Positions 15,369-23,993 of a stretch of 64,000 nucleotides of DNA are shown here, one piece after another. Location of the stretch: positions 124,001 to 188,000 of the forward strand of contig CAWJAM010000013.1 in NCBI GenBank assembly GCA_963840835.1, given 5' to 3'. The stretch comes from Rubrobacter_D sp963840835 (GTDB lineage Bacteria > Actinomycetota > Rubrobacteria > Rubrobacterales > Rubrobacteraceae). A model generated the notes under the pieces. The model saw only the letters and a list, made by a program, of their open reading frames with translations, searched no databases and was not told the origin of the DNA. The translations under genes were made by a program, and so were the position numbers. Positions within the stretch are counted from its first letter, which is position 1; the number at the start of each line of letters is the position of its first letter.

Positions 15369-17804
15369 TCAACGTGCTTTGTACTGTGAGGTACTGGCGA
15401 ACCAGGCCAGGGTCTTTTTTAATCCTTCCGGAGCCGGGGTTCGCGGCTCCCAGCCGAGCGCCTCGCGCGCCCGGCTTATGTCGGGACAACGGCGCCTGGG
15501 GTCGTCTTCCGGGAGAGGCCGGTAGACGATCTCGCTCTCAGAACCGGAGAGTCTTGCGACCATCTCGGCGATCTCACGCACGGGGTATTCGACGGGGTTG
15601 CCGATGTTCACGGGACGGCTCTCCTGGCTCTGCATCAGCCGGAAGACTCCCTCTACCAGGTCGTCGACGTACTGCAGGCTCCTGGTCTGGGTGCCGTCAC
15701 CGTACACTGTAAGGGCCTTCCCCGCGAGGGCCTGGGAGATGAAAGTGGGGACCATACGCCCGTCGTCGGGCCTAGTCCTGGGGCCGTAGGTGTTGTGCGC
15801 CATTACCCCAGTTCCGGCCCAGAAGTTCTCGAACCCTGGAACGGAGAAGTCGTAAACGAGATCAGTGGCAGGCACCTCGCGAACCTCGTCGACACAGGCC
15901 CAGACTATATCGCCGGTGACCCGCGCATTGAGTTTTTGGATCACACCTTCGTCCCATCCCAACGGACTCCAGGGGGACACGTTACACAGGGTAAGCCGCC
16001 AGAACGGGTAGCGCCGTTCGCCGGTCCTAATTTTCAAAGTCGTCTCGTAACGGCCAACGGACGGTACGAGCCCGAAGCGGGCGAAGGCGACGATCAGATC
16101 ATCCTTAAGTTCTTCGCCTACGCAGGAATACTCGTGGCGGATGGCTGCCGCAAGCTTCTTCCCGGAATGTACGCCATCTCCTTCTCGGTAGCCCTCGATA
16201 AACCACTTCAGTCGTCCGAGTGGCAGGCCGAGGATCCAACCGGGAATCCGTTTTCGCCCACTGTCGAAGCCCAGCATATCCATAAGCCTGAGGAGAAGTT
16301 TCGAGTGGATATAGATCGCCGCCTGGCGTCGGCCGTTCTGAGCCTTGCAGCGCACGACGTGGAGGCCTAATTGTCGTTGCACTACCGCCTCGGCACGATC
16401 AAGGATCACCTCTTCGCAAGTGATCATCATGTAGGCGCTCTTTGGTGACCTTTCGTATGTGCAACCCTCTGCCACGACGAGGCCGAGTAACCAGAGCAAG
16501 TCATCGGTTATCTGGATCTTCGCAGGCATCGGAACACTCCTGCCACGAGATCCCAACCGCACCTCGGCATCGGCCGGCATAGAGAAGCCGAGCCATCGTA
16601 GAACCGCCAGCGGAATCCGATCCGAATCACGCATGCGGATCAGCCTTTTCCAGACCACGCTACGCCAGTTGGGCCCTCTATTGCACCGTTCCGAAACGAT
16701 GAGACTAAAGATGTCCCGACGATTTTGCCAGGCGAGTACTCCAAATCCGGGGGCCTCCACGAGCAAATCCCACGGGTCGCCCCCGGCATGCTCCCAAACG
16801 TCGAGCATGCTGACTTCGGTACGATCCCTTTGAGGAACATCTATTCGCCGTGCAATGGCAACCCTGTCTCCCTCCCGAAGCTCCTCGACGAATTTAGGGA
16901 TGGGCTCCCCGTCGGGACCCTCCACGAAGATCGAATGGTGACCGGTGACCCTGATCGAACGTCCGTAGCGGGTCCTCACCTCTAAACCACGCTCCTCGGT
17001 GGTATGTGCAACAAGCGCCGCTGCCGGAGCGGCGACAAGCCTACCGGCTCGGGTGAATGAAGGCACCGTGTAACCTTCGAGAGGATACTCCGTCGCGGAC
17101 GAGAAGCCAGCATCAACGCAAGCCGAACCGCGAGACCGTCCGGCAGCCACATAGCCAGCGGCCGCGGCCCGTGAGGCCAACCGCATAGCGAGGTCCGAAA
17201 CGTTCTCCCGGCGCAGCTCTCGACCATCGTCGTAGAGAACCTGCTCGTCGGCCATGATGCTGTTGAAGATGCGCGCAACGCGCGTCTCCAACCCGTAGAC
17301 GCGACGATAGGCCATCGTGGCGGCCTCGGCGTAGCGTTTGGCCTCGTCGTAGACGCCCCTGACGCCCGTGGTGCTGACGTTGCCGCGGTAGTCTTCGTGC
17401 TGCGGGTGCACGAGCGGGTCGCCGTAGACCTCCGAGGAGGAGGCGAGCATAAAGCGGGCACCGCTGGCGAGCGCCAGGTCCAGGGCGTTGTGGGTGCCTG
17501 AAGAGCCGGCCCTGAGTATCTCTATGGGGATGCGCTCGAAGTCTGTCGGGCTGGCCGGGGAGGCGAAGTGGTAGATCTCATCGAGCCCACCGTCGATCCT
17601 GAGGGGCAGAGTGACGTCACCTTCGACGCTCTCGAAATCGGGGGCGTCTTCCAGATGGACTATGTTCTCCTTGACGCCGGTGCTGAGGTTGTCCACGCAG
17701 ACCACCAGGTAGCCTTCCGCGAGGAGCCGCTCGCAGAGGTGGCTACCCAGAAAACCGGCCCCGCCCGTCACGAGCGCTCGGGGTCTTCCGGTCCTGTCAA
17801 CCAC
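15369..17804 (-). CDS. UDP-glucuronate decarboxylase (UDP-xylose synthase) interrupted by an intein
   Basis: An 811-residue precursor. Extein residues 1-181 have the NAD-binding motif TGGAGFLGSH (13-22), FASPASP and YDEAKRYAE (catalytic Tyr/Lys). Residues 672-811 continue TYGPRTRPDDGRMVPTFI. Joined, they form a 321-residue short-chain epimerase/decarboxylase of normal family length. The 490-residue insertion (182-671) splits the family's most conserved motif, RIFN|TYGPR. The enzyme converts UDP-glucuronate to UDP-xylose in the cytoplasm. It overlaps the UDP-glucose dehydrogenase gene by 8 bases, which makes its substrate. Activity would require protein splicing. Confidence 0.9.
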   Translation of the reverse strand: MVDRTGRPRALVTGGAGFLGSHLCERLLAEGYLVVCVDNLSTGVKENIVHLEDAPDFESVEGDVTLPLRIDGGLDEIYHFASPASPTDFERIPIEILRAGSSGTHNALDLALASGARFMLASSSEVYGDPLVHPQHEDYRGNVSTTGVRGVYDEAKRYAEAATMAYRRVYGLETRVARIFNSIMADEQVLYDDGRELRRENVSDLAMRLASRAAAAGYVAAGRSRGSACVDAGFSSATEYPLEGYTVPSFTRAGRLVAAPAAALVAHTTEERGLEVRTRYGRSIRVTGHHSIFVEGPDGEPIPKFVEELREGDRVAIARRIDVPQRDRTEVSMLDVWEHAGGDPWDLLVEAPGFGVLAWQNRRDIFSLIVSERCNRGPNWRSVVWKRLIRMRDSDRIPLAVLRWLGFSMPADAEVRLGSRGRSVPMPAKIQITDDLLWLLGLVVAEGCTYERSPKSAYMMITCEEVILDRAEAVVQRQLGLHVVRCKAQNGRRQAAIYIHSKLLLRLMDMLGFDSGRKRIPGWILGLPLGRLKWFIEGYREGDGVHSGKKLAAAIRHEYSCVGEELKDDLIVAFARFGLVPSVGRYETTLKIRTGERRYPFWRLTLCNVSPWSPLGWDEGVIQKLNARVTGDIVWACVDEVREVPATDLVYDFSVPGFENFWAGTGVMAHNTYGPRTRPDDGRMVPTFISQALAGKALTVYGDGTQTRSLQYVDDLVEGVFRLMQSQESRPVNIGNPVEYPVREIAEMVARLSGSESEIVYRPLPEDDPRRRCPDISRAREALGWEPRTPAPEGLKKTLAWFASTSQYKAR
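15792..17261 (-). mobile_element. LAGLIDADG intein inside the UDP-glucuronate decarboxylase
   Basis: A 490-residue intein (precursor residues 182-671). Block A begins with Ser (SIMADEQVLYDDG), not the usual Cys. Block B has VTGHHS with TxxH at 287-290. Two LAGLIDADG-type motifs (LLGLVVAEG about 439-447; FIEGYREGDG about 535-544) mark a dodecapeptide homing endonuclease. Block F is VYDFSVPGFENFWAG, and the C-terminal HN (MAHN, 668-671) is followed by Thr as the +1 residue. All splicing blocks look intact. The endonuclease's second acidic motif is also intact, so homing may be possible. Confidence 0.9.
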
Positions 17805-19173
17805 GTCCGAAGCCCGAGTACAGGAGGCTCGCCTCGCGCCAGGAGGCTGGATCGAGGGCGTTGCGGCCGTCTACCACGAGCTTCGGGTCTCGCATCAGGG
17901 AGACCGCCTTTCTCGGGTCGAGGGCCTTGATCTCCTCCCACTCCGTCACCACGACGGCGGCGTGCGCCTCCCGAAGCGCTTCGTAGGGATCGAAGACCAC
18001 CAGGAGCTCAGGCGCGAGCCTTGCGGCGGCCTTGCCGGCCACTGGGTCGTAGCCGACGGCCCGTGCCCCGAGGGTGTGCAGCGCCCCAGCTATCTCCAGG
18101 CTCGGGGCGTCGCGAAGGTCGTCCGTGTCCGGCTTGAAGGAGAGCCCGAGCAGCGCGACGCGCTTGCCTTTCAGGGTGTGCAGCTCCTTTTGCAGCTTGG
18201 CTATCACGCGTCGCCTCTGGCGCTCGTTGACGGCGGCCGCCGCGTCGAGGAGCATGGGCTCGTGATCGTACTCGCGGGCTATGGCCCTCAAGGCCGAGAC
18301 GTCCTTGGGCAAGCACGAGCCGCCCCAGCCTATGCCAGCGTTCAAAAAACCCGGGCTGATGCGCTCGTCGAGGCCTATGCCGAGGGCCACCTCCGTCACG
18401 TCGGCCCCGACCAACTCGCAGAGGTTGGCGATCTCGTTTATAAAGCTGACTTTGGTCGCGAGGAAGGCGTTTGCGGCGTATTTGATCATCTCGGCGCTCG
18501 CTAGATCGGTCGTCACGAAGGGCACCTCGTGCCTGGGCCTCGGGCTTATCTGCGTCGGGAAGCACTGCTCTACTATGGGCCCGTAGACGTAGCGCATGGC
18601 CTTCAGGGCCTCTGGGTCTTCGGAGCCGAGCAGGATGCGGTCGGGGAACAGGGAGTCGTAGACGGCGCTTCCTTCTTTTAGGAACTCGGGGTTGGAGACG
18701 ACGCTGAAGCGCGCGCTCCCACCGGCCTCCTCGGCCCCCTCCCTGACGAGCATCGAGACGTAATCCCCGCTTCCGACAGGCACCGTGCTCTTGTTGGCCA
18801 CCACGAGCGGGTTCTCCCTCCTTACCCCGGCCAGCACCCGTCCTATGCTCCTGGCCACGGCCCCGACGCTGGCGAGGTCCGCCGACCCGTCTTCGCTCCG
18901 TGGAGTCTCAACCGCGATGAAGGCCACGTCGGCCTCGCCAACGGCCTCCTCGATGCCGTTGGCGAAGCTGAGCCTCCTACTCTTCATTCCCCGCTGGACG
19001 AGCTCCTCGAGGCCGGGCTCGTAGACAGGCATCTCTCCCCGGCGAAGACGCGCGATCCGCCCCTCGTCCTTGTCCACGCACACCACCCTGTGTCCCACGT
19101 ACGAGAGACATGCCCCGGTCACTAGTCCCACGTACCCAGCACCGATGACCGCAACGTTGGCTTCACCGAACAT
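17797..19173 (-). CDS. ugd: UDP-glucose 6-dehydrogenase
   Basis: A 458-residue enzyme oxidising UDP-glucose to UDP-glucuronate with two NAD. The N-terminal Rossmann motif is VAVIGAGYVG (residues 7-16). The catalytic cysteine is in GWGGSCLPKD, and the C-terminal UDP-binding domain has LLGLSFKPDTDDLRDAPS. Length is normal. It feeds the decarboxylase gene downstream (8-bp overlap) and supplies glucuronate or xylose units for the polysaccharide. TACCAT on the minus strand (19180-19185) ends 6 bases before the ATG, a possible leaderless promoter. Confidence 0.95.
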   Translation of the reverse strand: MFGEANVAVIGAGYVGLVTGACLSYVGHRVVCVDKDEGRIARLRRGEMPVYEPGLEELVQRGMKSRRLSFANGIEEAVGEADVAFIAVETPRSEDGSADLASVGAVARSIGRVLAGVRRENPLVVANKSTVPVGSGDYVSMLVREGAEEAGGSARFSVVSNPEFLKEGSAVYDSLFPDRILLGSEDPEALKAMRYVYGPIVEQCFPTQISPRPRHEVPFVTTDLASAEMIKYAANAFLATKVSFINEIANLCELVGADVTEVALGIGLDERISPGFLNAGIGWGGSCLPKDVSALRAIAREYDHEPMLLDAAAAVNERQRRRVIAKLQKELHTLKGKRVALLGLSFKPDTDDLRDAPSLEIAGALHTLGARAVGYDPVAGKAAARLAPELLVVFDPYEALREAHAAVVVTEWEEIKALDPRKAVSLMRDPKLVVDGRNALDPASWREASLLYSGFGRG

Positions 19174-19315
19174 AGTCTAATGGTACCCGATCGCGCCGCC
19201 CCCAAGCCCCAAGACAGCACGACACGACAGCCAGGCCCCAAGCGACTTCAGGCAAGAAGGAATTGCCGACGGTTGATCGCTGACAAGCGGAGGCGTCAGC
19301 CGGAGCGTGCTGAAA

Positions 19316-20695
19316 TCAGTACGCGCCTTCGCGGCGCAGGACGGCGCTGAGGGTCTTCAGGATGATCTTGAGGTCGAAAGAGAGCGACCAGTTCTCTATG
19401 TAGTAGAGGTCAAGCCGCACCATCTCCTCGAAGGAGAGGTCGCTGCGGCCGCTGGTCTGCCAGTAGCCGGTCATCCCGGGGACGGCCCCGAGCCTGCTCT
19501 TATGTGCCTTCTCCATCCTCGAGAAGTCCCTTACTGGCAGGGGCCTGGGGCCAACCAGGCTCATCTCTCCCTTGAGGACGTTCACCAGCTGGGGCAGCTC
19601 GTCTATGCTCCAGCGCCGCAGGAGACGACCGACCCTGGTCACGCGGGGATCTCTCTTTATCTTGAAGACGGGCCCCTTCGCCTCGTTGAGGTCCTCGAGG
19701 GTGGCCTGGCGCACCTCGGCGTCCCTTTGCATGGAGCGGAACATGTAGCAGACGAAGACCTTCTCGTCGGCCCCGACGCGCTTTTGGCGAAAGAGCACGG
19801 GACCGGGCGAGTCGAGCCTCACGGCGACGGCCACGGCCAAGAGTAGCGGCGAGAGGAGTATGATCCCGAGTACGGAGACCGCCACGTCGAGGACGCGCTT
19901 GAGGGTGCGCTGCGTATTGTCCAGTCCGGGATAGTGGACCTCGAGAAGCGGCAGGCCCATGCTCTCCGAGAGGATGGTGCGTCCCCGCATCAGGGCGAAG
20001 GCGCCGGGCACCACCCTGAGCGGCACGCCGCGCAGCCTCACCGAGTGGACGAGATCCAGGAGCTCCTCGTCGGGCAGGCGCTCCGCCCCGACGAGGACGA
20101 CGCCACGGGCCTCCGTGCGGTCCAGCGTCTTTCGCAGCGCCGCCAGGTCAGCCTCCCCACCCCCGAGGTCCACCTCACCGGCCAGAACGTAGGCGCCGGC
20201 CGCGCGTTTCATCATCCGGCGCAACCGCATCCTGTCCTCGTCGTTTCCGACCACGAGGACCGGCGTCTGCCCGAAGCCGCGGCGGTAGATCCTGCCTACG
20301 GCGCGTTCGTAGAGGAACCTCAGAGATCCGGCGCCCAGGAAGGCGAGCACGGCGGCGAAGACTATCTCCCCGAGGCCAAGGCCACTCTCGGGGTAGATCG
20401 CCGCCCCTATGCTCACGAGCCCGGCCCAGCAGAACGCGGCCCCGACGAGCCCACCGGGGCTGCGCCTCACAGGCGCCCTGTCGTACAGACGGAAGGCGGT
20501 AAAGAGGACGATCCAGGCAACCACGAGCAGCGGCGCCAGTTCCAGGACGGACCCGCCGCCGGAGAGCCAGGCCGCGCCCTCGAGGCCGATCACGAGCGCG
20601 AGCCCGTCAGCGAGCGCGAGGACCATGACGCTCGTAGAGCGCCGCAAGAACTTGAGGCCAGAGAGCCTCTTCGAGATGTCTCTCAAGATCCGCAC
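19316..20695 (-). CDS. Exopolysaccharide polyprenyl glycosylphosphotransferase (initiating enzyme)
   Basis: A 459-residue membrane enzyme of the WbaP/CpsE type. The first half has about four to five transmembrane segments and a CoA-binding-like domain (VLVVGNDEDRMRLRRMM). The C-terminal catalytic domain starts KRVLDVAVSVLGIILLSP and has FRQKRVG, RRWSIDELPQL and LVGPRPLPVRDF. It attaches the first sugar-1-phosphate to undecaprenyl phosphate. It starts at GTG with GGAGG four bases upstream and TATACT at 20713-20718. It is probably transcribed separately from ugd (140-base gap containing degenerate TCAGC words). Confidence 0.92.
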   Translation of the reverse strand: MRILRDISKRLSGLKFLRRSTSVMVLALADGLALVIGLEGAAWLSGGGSVLELAPLLVVAWIVLFTAFRLYDRAPVRRSPGGLVGAAFCWAGLVSIGAAIYPESGLGLGEIVFAAVLAFLGAGSLRFLYERAVGRIYRRGFGQTPVLVVGNDEDRMRLRRMMKRAAGAYVLAGEVDLGGGEADLAALRKTLDRTEARGVVLVGAERLPDEELLDLVHSVRLRGVPLRVVPGAFALMRGRTILSESMGLPLLEVHYPGLDNTQRTLKRVLDVAVSVLGIILLSPLLLAVAVAVRLDSPGPVLFRQKRVGADEKVFVCYMFRSMQRDAEVRQATLEDLNEAKGPVFKIKRDPRVTRVGRLLRRWSIDELPQLVNVLKGEMSLVGPRPLPVRDFSRMEKAHKSRLGAVPGMTGYWQTSGRSDLSFEEMVRLDLYYIENWSLSFDLKIILKTLSAVLRREGAY

Positions 20696-20712
20696 CGGTC
20701 CTCCGCGCGCAG

Positions 20713-20718
20713 AGTATA
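20713..20718 (-). promoter_or_regulatory. -10 element TATACT for the glycosylphosphotransferase gene
   Basis: On the minus strand TATACT is followed 17 bases later by the GTG start, with the ribosome site GGAGG in between. The -35 region overlaps the hairpin of the adjacent repeat element. Confidence 0.4.
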
Positions 20719-20731
20719 CCGCCGCAGGAAA

Positions 20732-20838
20732 GCGGGTTTTGCAAGGGCAGCCCTTGCAAAACCCGCGCTGGTCAGCATCTAAGCACTTCAGCCAGTCAGC
20801 GATTCAGGAAGAACAAAATGCTGACTGGCTGAGAGCTT
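20732..20838. repeat. Modular palindromic element, copy 2 (divergent hairpin)
   Basis: A perfect 16-bp hairpin (20732-20747 with 20751-20766, GCGGGTTTTGCAAGGG) is joined to an octamer array: GTCAGC, CTTCAGC and AGTCAGC units, the spacer GGAAGAACAAAAT, then GCTGACTG GCTGAGAG. The hairpin differs in sequence from those of the other copies. It lies between the glycosylphosphotransferase 5' end and the RTX gene 3' end. Confidence 0.65.
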
Positions 20839-20976
20839 CTTTGTTAGATAAGGGCAAGAGGAAGGACCGAGGCTACTCTAAGCCCCGGCCCCGATATAGA
20901 TTCGGCTGAGAAACGAACCTGAGAAGTCCTCAAATCCTCAAGAGGTCATTAGGAGCTACGGTGCCCCCTTCCTACC

Positions 20977-21324
20977 TCACCTTAGCCGTTCGCAGTTCCT
21001 CAAGTCGTCCCTGGCGTCTCTATAGACCGTGTCGGTACCTCTGCCGCAGTCGACTATGTCCTTGTAGCCACCGTCGGTGTCGATAACGTCGTTGCCCCGA
21101 CCGCCGTATTGCCTGTCCTGGCCGTTACCACCGCTTATCCTGTCGGCTCCCTCCGCGCCCCTCAGCACGTCGTCGCCCCCGTTGCCCTCGATGACGTCGG
21201 CCTGCGGGGTGCCTGTAATGTTGTTGCCCAGGTCGTTACCTATAAAGGTCTTCGCCATGGCCACCCCGCTGACCATAATCAGCGCCGCAGCCATCAAAGC
21301 AAGCAATAGTGCCGTTCTCTTCAC
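20977..21324 (-). CDS. Secreted RTX-type calcium-binding repeat protein
   Basis: A 115-residue protein starting at GTG 21324, with GGGAGG eight bases upstream. Residues 1-24 are a signal peptide (VKRTALLLALMAAALIMVSG...AMA). Nonapeptide repeats of the GGxGxDxxx kind follow (GNDLGNN, GNGGDDVLRG, GADRISGGNG, GGRGNDVID). The end has two cysteines (VDCGRGTD, RNCERLR) found in small actinobacterial RTX proteins. It would fold as a short Ca-stabilised beta-roll outside the cell. It sits alone within the polysaccharide locus. Confidence 0.8.
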   Translation of the reverse strand: MKRTALLLALMAAALIMVSGVAMAKTFIGNDLGNNITGTPQADVIEGNGGDDVLRGAEGADRISGGNGQDRQYGGRGNDVIDTDGGYKDIVDCGRGTDTVYRDARDDLRNCERLR

Positions 21325-21548
21325 CGTGTGTGCCTCCCTTCCCATGGCCGGGACTCATCACTTTCGCAGCCATAGCTTTTTTACGGACGCAGCATGGTAC
21401 CCCAGCATGCACGGGTGCGTCAACCCTCTATTGTCGGGTTGCCCCGCATCGGCCTCTTCGGATTAACAGATGGCCGGGGCGAGGTTCGAAGTGCTGAGCG
21501 TGTAAGATTGAGGGTGAGGCAGAAGGCGGCAAGGCGGAGGGCGAGGGG

Positions 21549-22319
21549 ATGAGAACCATCGAGGAGCGTTTTGGGTCCTACGTGGACGAACGCCCCGTCG
21601 TCTTCAGGTTCGAGAAGTGGCTCCAGACCCACGCGGGCAGGCACCCCGCCGCCTTCTACGGCCTGTACCGGCTGGCCCGCAAAGACCGGGCGCGCGTCGT
21701 ATCCCCTGATACCCAACTGGTCATCGAGGGGTTCCCGAGGTCGGCCAACTCGTTCGCCAGGGTGGCCTTCAACAGGGCGCAAAAGGAGAGGGTGCGCGTC
21801 GCCAACGGCCTCCACGTTCCGGCGCAGGTGATCCGGGCCGCGAGGTGGCGCATACCAACCCTGGTGCTGATACGGAACCCAAGGGATGCCGTACTGTCAT
21901 TCGCCATACGAGACCCTATCTCCGTAGATCAGGCCCTCAGGTACTACCTCTCCTTCTACGAGACCGTCGAAGAGTACCGCGACGCCTACGTCCTGGGAAC
22001 CTTCGAGGAGGTAACGGGGGACTTCGGGCGGGTCATAAGGCGCATAAACGACAGGTTCGGGACAACCTTCTCCCCTTTCCGTCACAACGAAAGGAACGTC
22101 GAGGCGGTGCTCACCCGGGTGGAGAGGAACTCGAAGAGGAGGTTCGGGGAGAACAACTGGGAGAACAAGGCCTCTCGTCCCCTCGCCGCCAGAGAGAACA
22201 AGAAGCGCGAACTGGTTCGCGAACTGGAGAACCCGAGTCTAGAGGCCTCGTTCTCCAGGGCCGAGGCCGTCTTCGACCGCATGACAGATCAGGCACGCAG
22301 ACCGGTCTCGGAACAGTAA
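21549..22319 (+). CDS. Sulfotransferase-like P-loop protein
   Basis: A 256-residue protein with the sulfotransferase fold. The phosphosulfate loop is EGFPRSANSFARVAFNRA (about residues 59-76), and LVLIRNPRDAVLSFAIRDP (about 105-123) is the 3'-phosphate site. The C-terminal third is rich in Arg/Lys/Asn (SKRRFGENNWENKASRP) and poorly conserved. It is the only plus-strand gene inside the polysaccharide cluster. Its stop codon TAA (22317-22319) is formed by the first bases of the repeat element that follows. Confidence 0.75.
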   Translation: MRTIEERFGSYVDERPVVFRFEKWLQTHAGRHPAAFYGLYRLARKDRARVVSPDTQLVIEGFPRSANSFARVAFNRAQKERVRVANGLHVPAQVIRAARWRIPTLVLIRNPRDAVLSFAIRDPISVDQALRYYLSFYETVEEYRDAYVLGTFEEVTGDFGRVIRRINDRFGTTFSPFRHNERNVEAVLTRVERNSKRRFGENNWENKASRPLAARENKKRELVRELENPSLEASFSRAEAVFDRMTDQARRPVSEQ

Positions 22320-22468
22320 AGCAGCTTGCAATGAGGTCGGACCTCATTGCAAGCATTTCAGCTGGTCAGCACGTCAGCATTTCAGCCTTTTTCTTGCTGA
22401 AGTGCTGACCAGCTGAAGTGCTGAAGTGCGCGATTAGCAGAGGTCATGACCTCTGCTAATCGCTTTAG
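22317..22468. repeat. Modular palindromic element, copy 3 (full length)
   Basis: Order: hairpin C (14-bp arms, 22324-22337 GCTTGCAATGAGGT with 22341-22354), octamers ATTTCAGC TGGTCAGC ACGTCAGC ATTTCAGC, spacer CTTTTTCTT, GCTGAAGT GCTGACCA GCTGAAGT GCTGAAGT, then hairpin A (15-bp arms, 22430-22444 GCGATTAGCAGAGGT with 22449-22463). It lies between convergent genes. Its left end supplies the TAA of the sulfotransferase gene and its right end (CGCTTTAG) the TAA of the M23 gene. Confidence 0.92.
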
Positions 22469-23883
22469 TTGCTGATCCTAAAGCCCTCACCGCAGGTCCA
22501 TCCTTCGCGACAGTAAACGCCATAATCCGGCCTGACCTTCCCGTATTCGTAGACGTTGGAGCGGACCCTTAAGTTCTCACCGCGGGCCGCCGTGCCGACG
22601 TAGTGGTGGCGGAGGATCTGCAAGCCCTGGCCCCCGTACGGGGAGCCGTCGGGGTTCTGTTTCGGATAACGGTAGAAGGCTTGGTGAAAATGGACCTGGC
22701 CGACGGGGATACGGCCGCCACCGGTCTTGCCGGCGTAGCCGAGCACGGTGTCCTTGCCCACCCTGTCGCCCTTGCCCAGTCCGCTTCTCAGGGCACTGAA
22801 GTGGCTCGTCAGACTGACGTACTTGCCGTTGCAGGACTCGATGGAGACGAGGATACCGTAGTCTACGTGGGTCTTGTTGCGTCCGGCGAAGGTCACGCGC
22901 CCGCAGTCGAAGGGCGACCAGATGGGGTCCCCCTTGTCCATGGGATAGTCGACGGCGTACTTGTCGTTGGCGTAGTACGGCTTGTGGCAGCGACCGTACC
23001 CGAGGTCGCCGTGGGTGTACTGGCCCCAGAAGTTCGGCACGCCGACCCTGGTCCAGCCCCTCGGGATACCGTCGTCCTTGTCGGCGTTGGCAGCGGGGCC
23101 GTGCTGGGCCTGCACCCAGAACGCGGGGTTGGCCCGCCAGCACCCCCCAACGATCCGCCTCTCCCCTGTCGCCGAAGCCGAGTACTCGGCACCACCGGGC
23201 TCCGCATCGGCCGCCGAGGAAGCAATCGTCCAGCCGCGATCTTGCACCCTGGGCTCGTCTGCATCCGCCGGGTAGAGGGCCCCTGGGGCGTTCGCGCGCG
23301 GTAGCCCGAGTGAGGCGACGGGCGCTGAGGGCCGCTCGAAACGCACCGCCTGCAGCAGACGCCTGTCGTCCGCGTCGAGCCCCTCCTCTCCTGGGGCGTC
23401 GGAGTATACGTCTATCCTGTAAACCCGACCTTCGACGGGTACGTAGACTCGTGTCGCCGGCGTGCTGCCGGGGATCGGCCCGAAAGCCACGCCTTCGTGC
23501 CCGCCAGCGCCGACGCTGACGGTCTCGCGCCCCACGTCCAGCCCCTGGTTCTCGTAGTAGGCGAGCGCCTGACCGACCTCGTCTCGGACTCTACCGGGCC
23601 GCAGCCCTTCGGCCAGGGCCACGCGCACGGCAGGAACCCCGCCGTGGTCCCTGGAGTCGGCCTGCTCCGGCCTCCAGAGGGTAAAGCCGTACGTGCCGTG
23701 AAAGGTATACCGCTCGCGCTCCACGGTCCAGTTCGCGGGATGGGCTATGGAGGCGCCTACTACCGACCCCTGCGTGCTCCCGGCGTCAGCCGGGGACGAA
23801 GCCTGCCGCGCCACGCTTTCCCCTTGCACTACCATGGCCGCGACCAGACAAACGGCCAGAAGCAACACTCTATCGAAGCGCAC
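22465..23883 (-). CDS. Secreted M23-family metallopeptidase-like protein
   Basis: About 472 residues from GTG 23883, chosen because GGAGGGGG lies at ideal spacing and a signal peptide (VRFDRVLLLAVCLVAAMVVQG) follows at once. The first 200 residues resemble a lipoprotein-type PsbP-like domain (ANWTVERERYTFHGTYGFTLW). The C-terminal domain is LasA/M23-like: CHKPYYANDKYAVDYPMDKG gives the first His/Asp pair, LTSHFS and VGQVHFHQAF the remaining His ligands. It probably cleaves peptidoglycan peptides or binds the wall. The stop codon lies in a repeat element. Confidence 0.78.
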   Translation of the reverse strand: MRFDRVLLLAVCLVAAMVVQGESVARQASSPADAGSTQGSVVGASIAHPANWTVERERYTFHGTYGFTLWRPEQADSRDHGGVPAVRVALAEGLRPGRVRDEVGQALAYYENQGLDVGRETVSVGAGGHEGVAFGPIPGSTPATRVYVPVEGRVYRIDVYSDAPGEEGLDADDRRLLQAVRFERPSAPVASLGLPRANAPGALYPADADEPRVQDRGWTIASSAADAEPGGAEYSASATGERRIVGGCWRANPAFWVQAQHGPAANADKDDGIPRGWTRVGVPNFWGQYTHGDLGYGRCHKPYYANDKYAVDYPMDKGDPIWSPFDCGRVTFAGRNKTHVDYGILVSIESCNGKYVSLTSHFSALRSGLGKGDRVGKDTVLGYAGKTGGGRIPVGQVHFHQAFYRYPKQNPDGSPYGGQGLQILRHHYVGTAARGENLRVRSNVYEYGKVRPDYGVYCREGWTCGEGFRISN

Positions 23884-23993
23884 CTTCCCCCTCCAAGCAT
23901 ACGTGAGCCACCAGCCGGCCATTATGGGGCAGAAGCGTGAGGACTTGAAGGGTTATGCTTTACGTTTCTTTCTTTTTCCTGACCTTGCGGACG

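Noticed and set aside
16459..16833. Plus-strand open frames inside the intein
   Set aside because: They oppose clear intein blocks on the minus strand and show no motifs of their own.
20839..20976. Search for tRNA or small RNA genes in the gaps
   Set aside because: No cloverleaf with conserved arms was found here or in the other intergenic stretches; visible hairpins belong to repeats or terminators.
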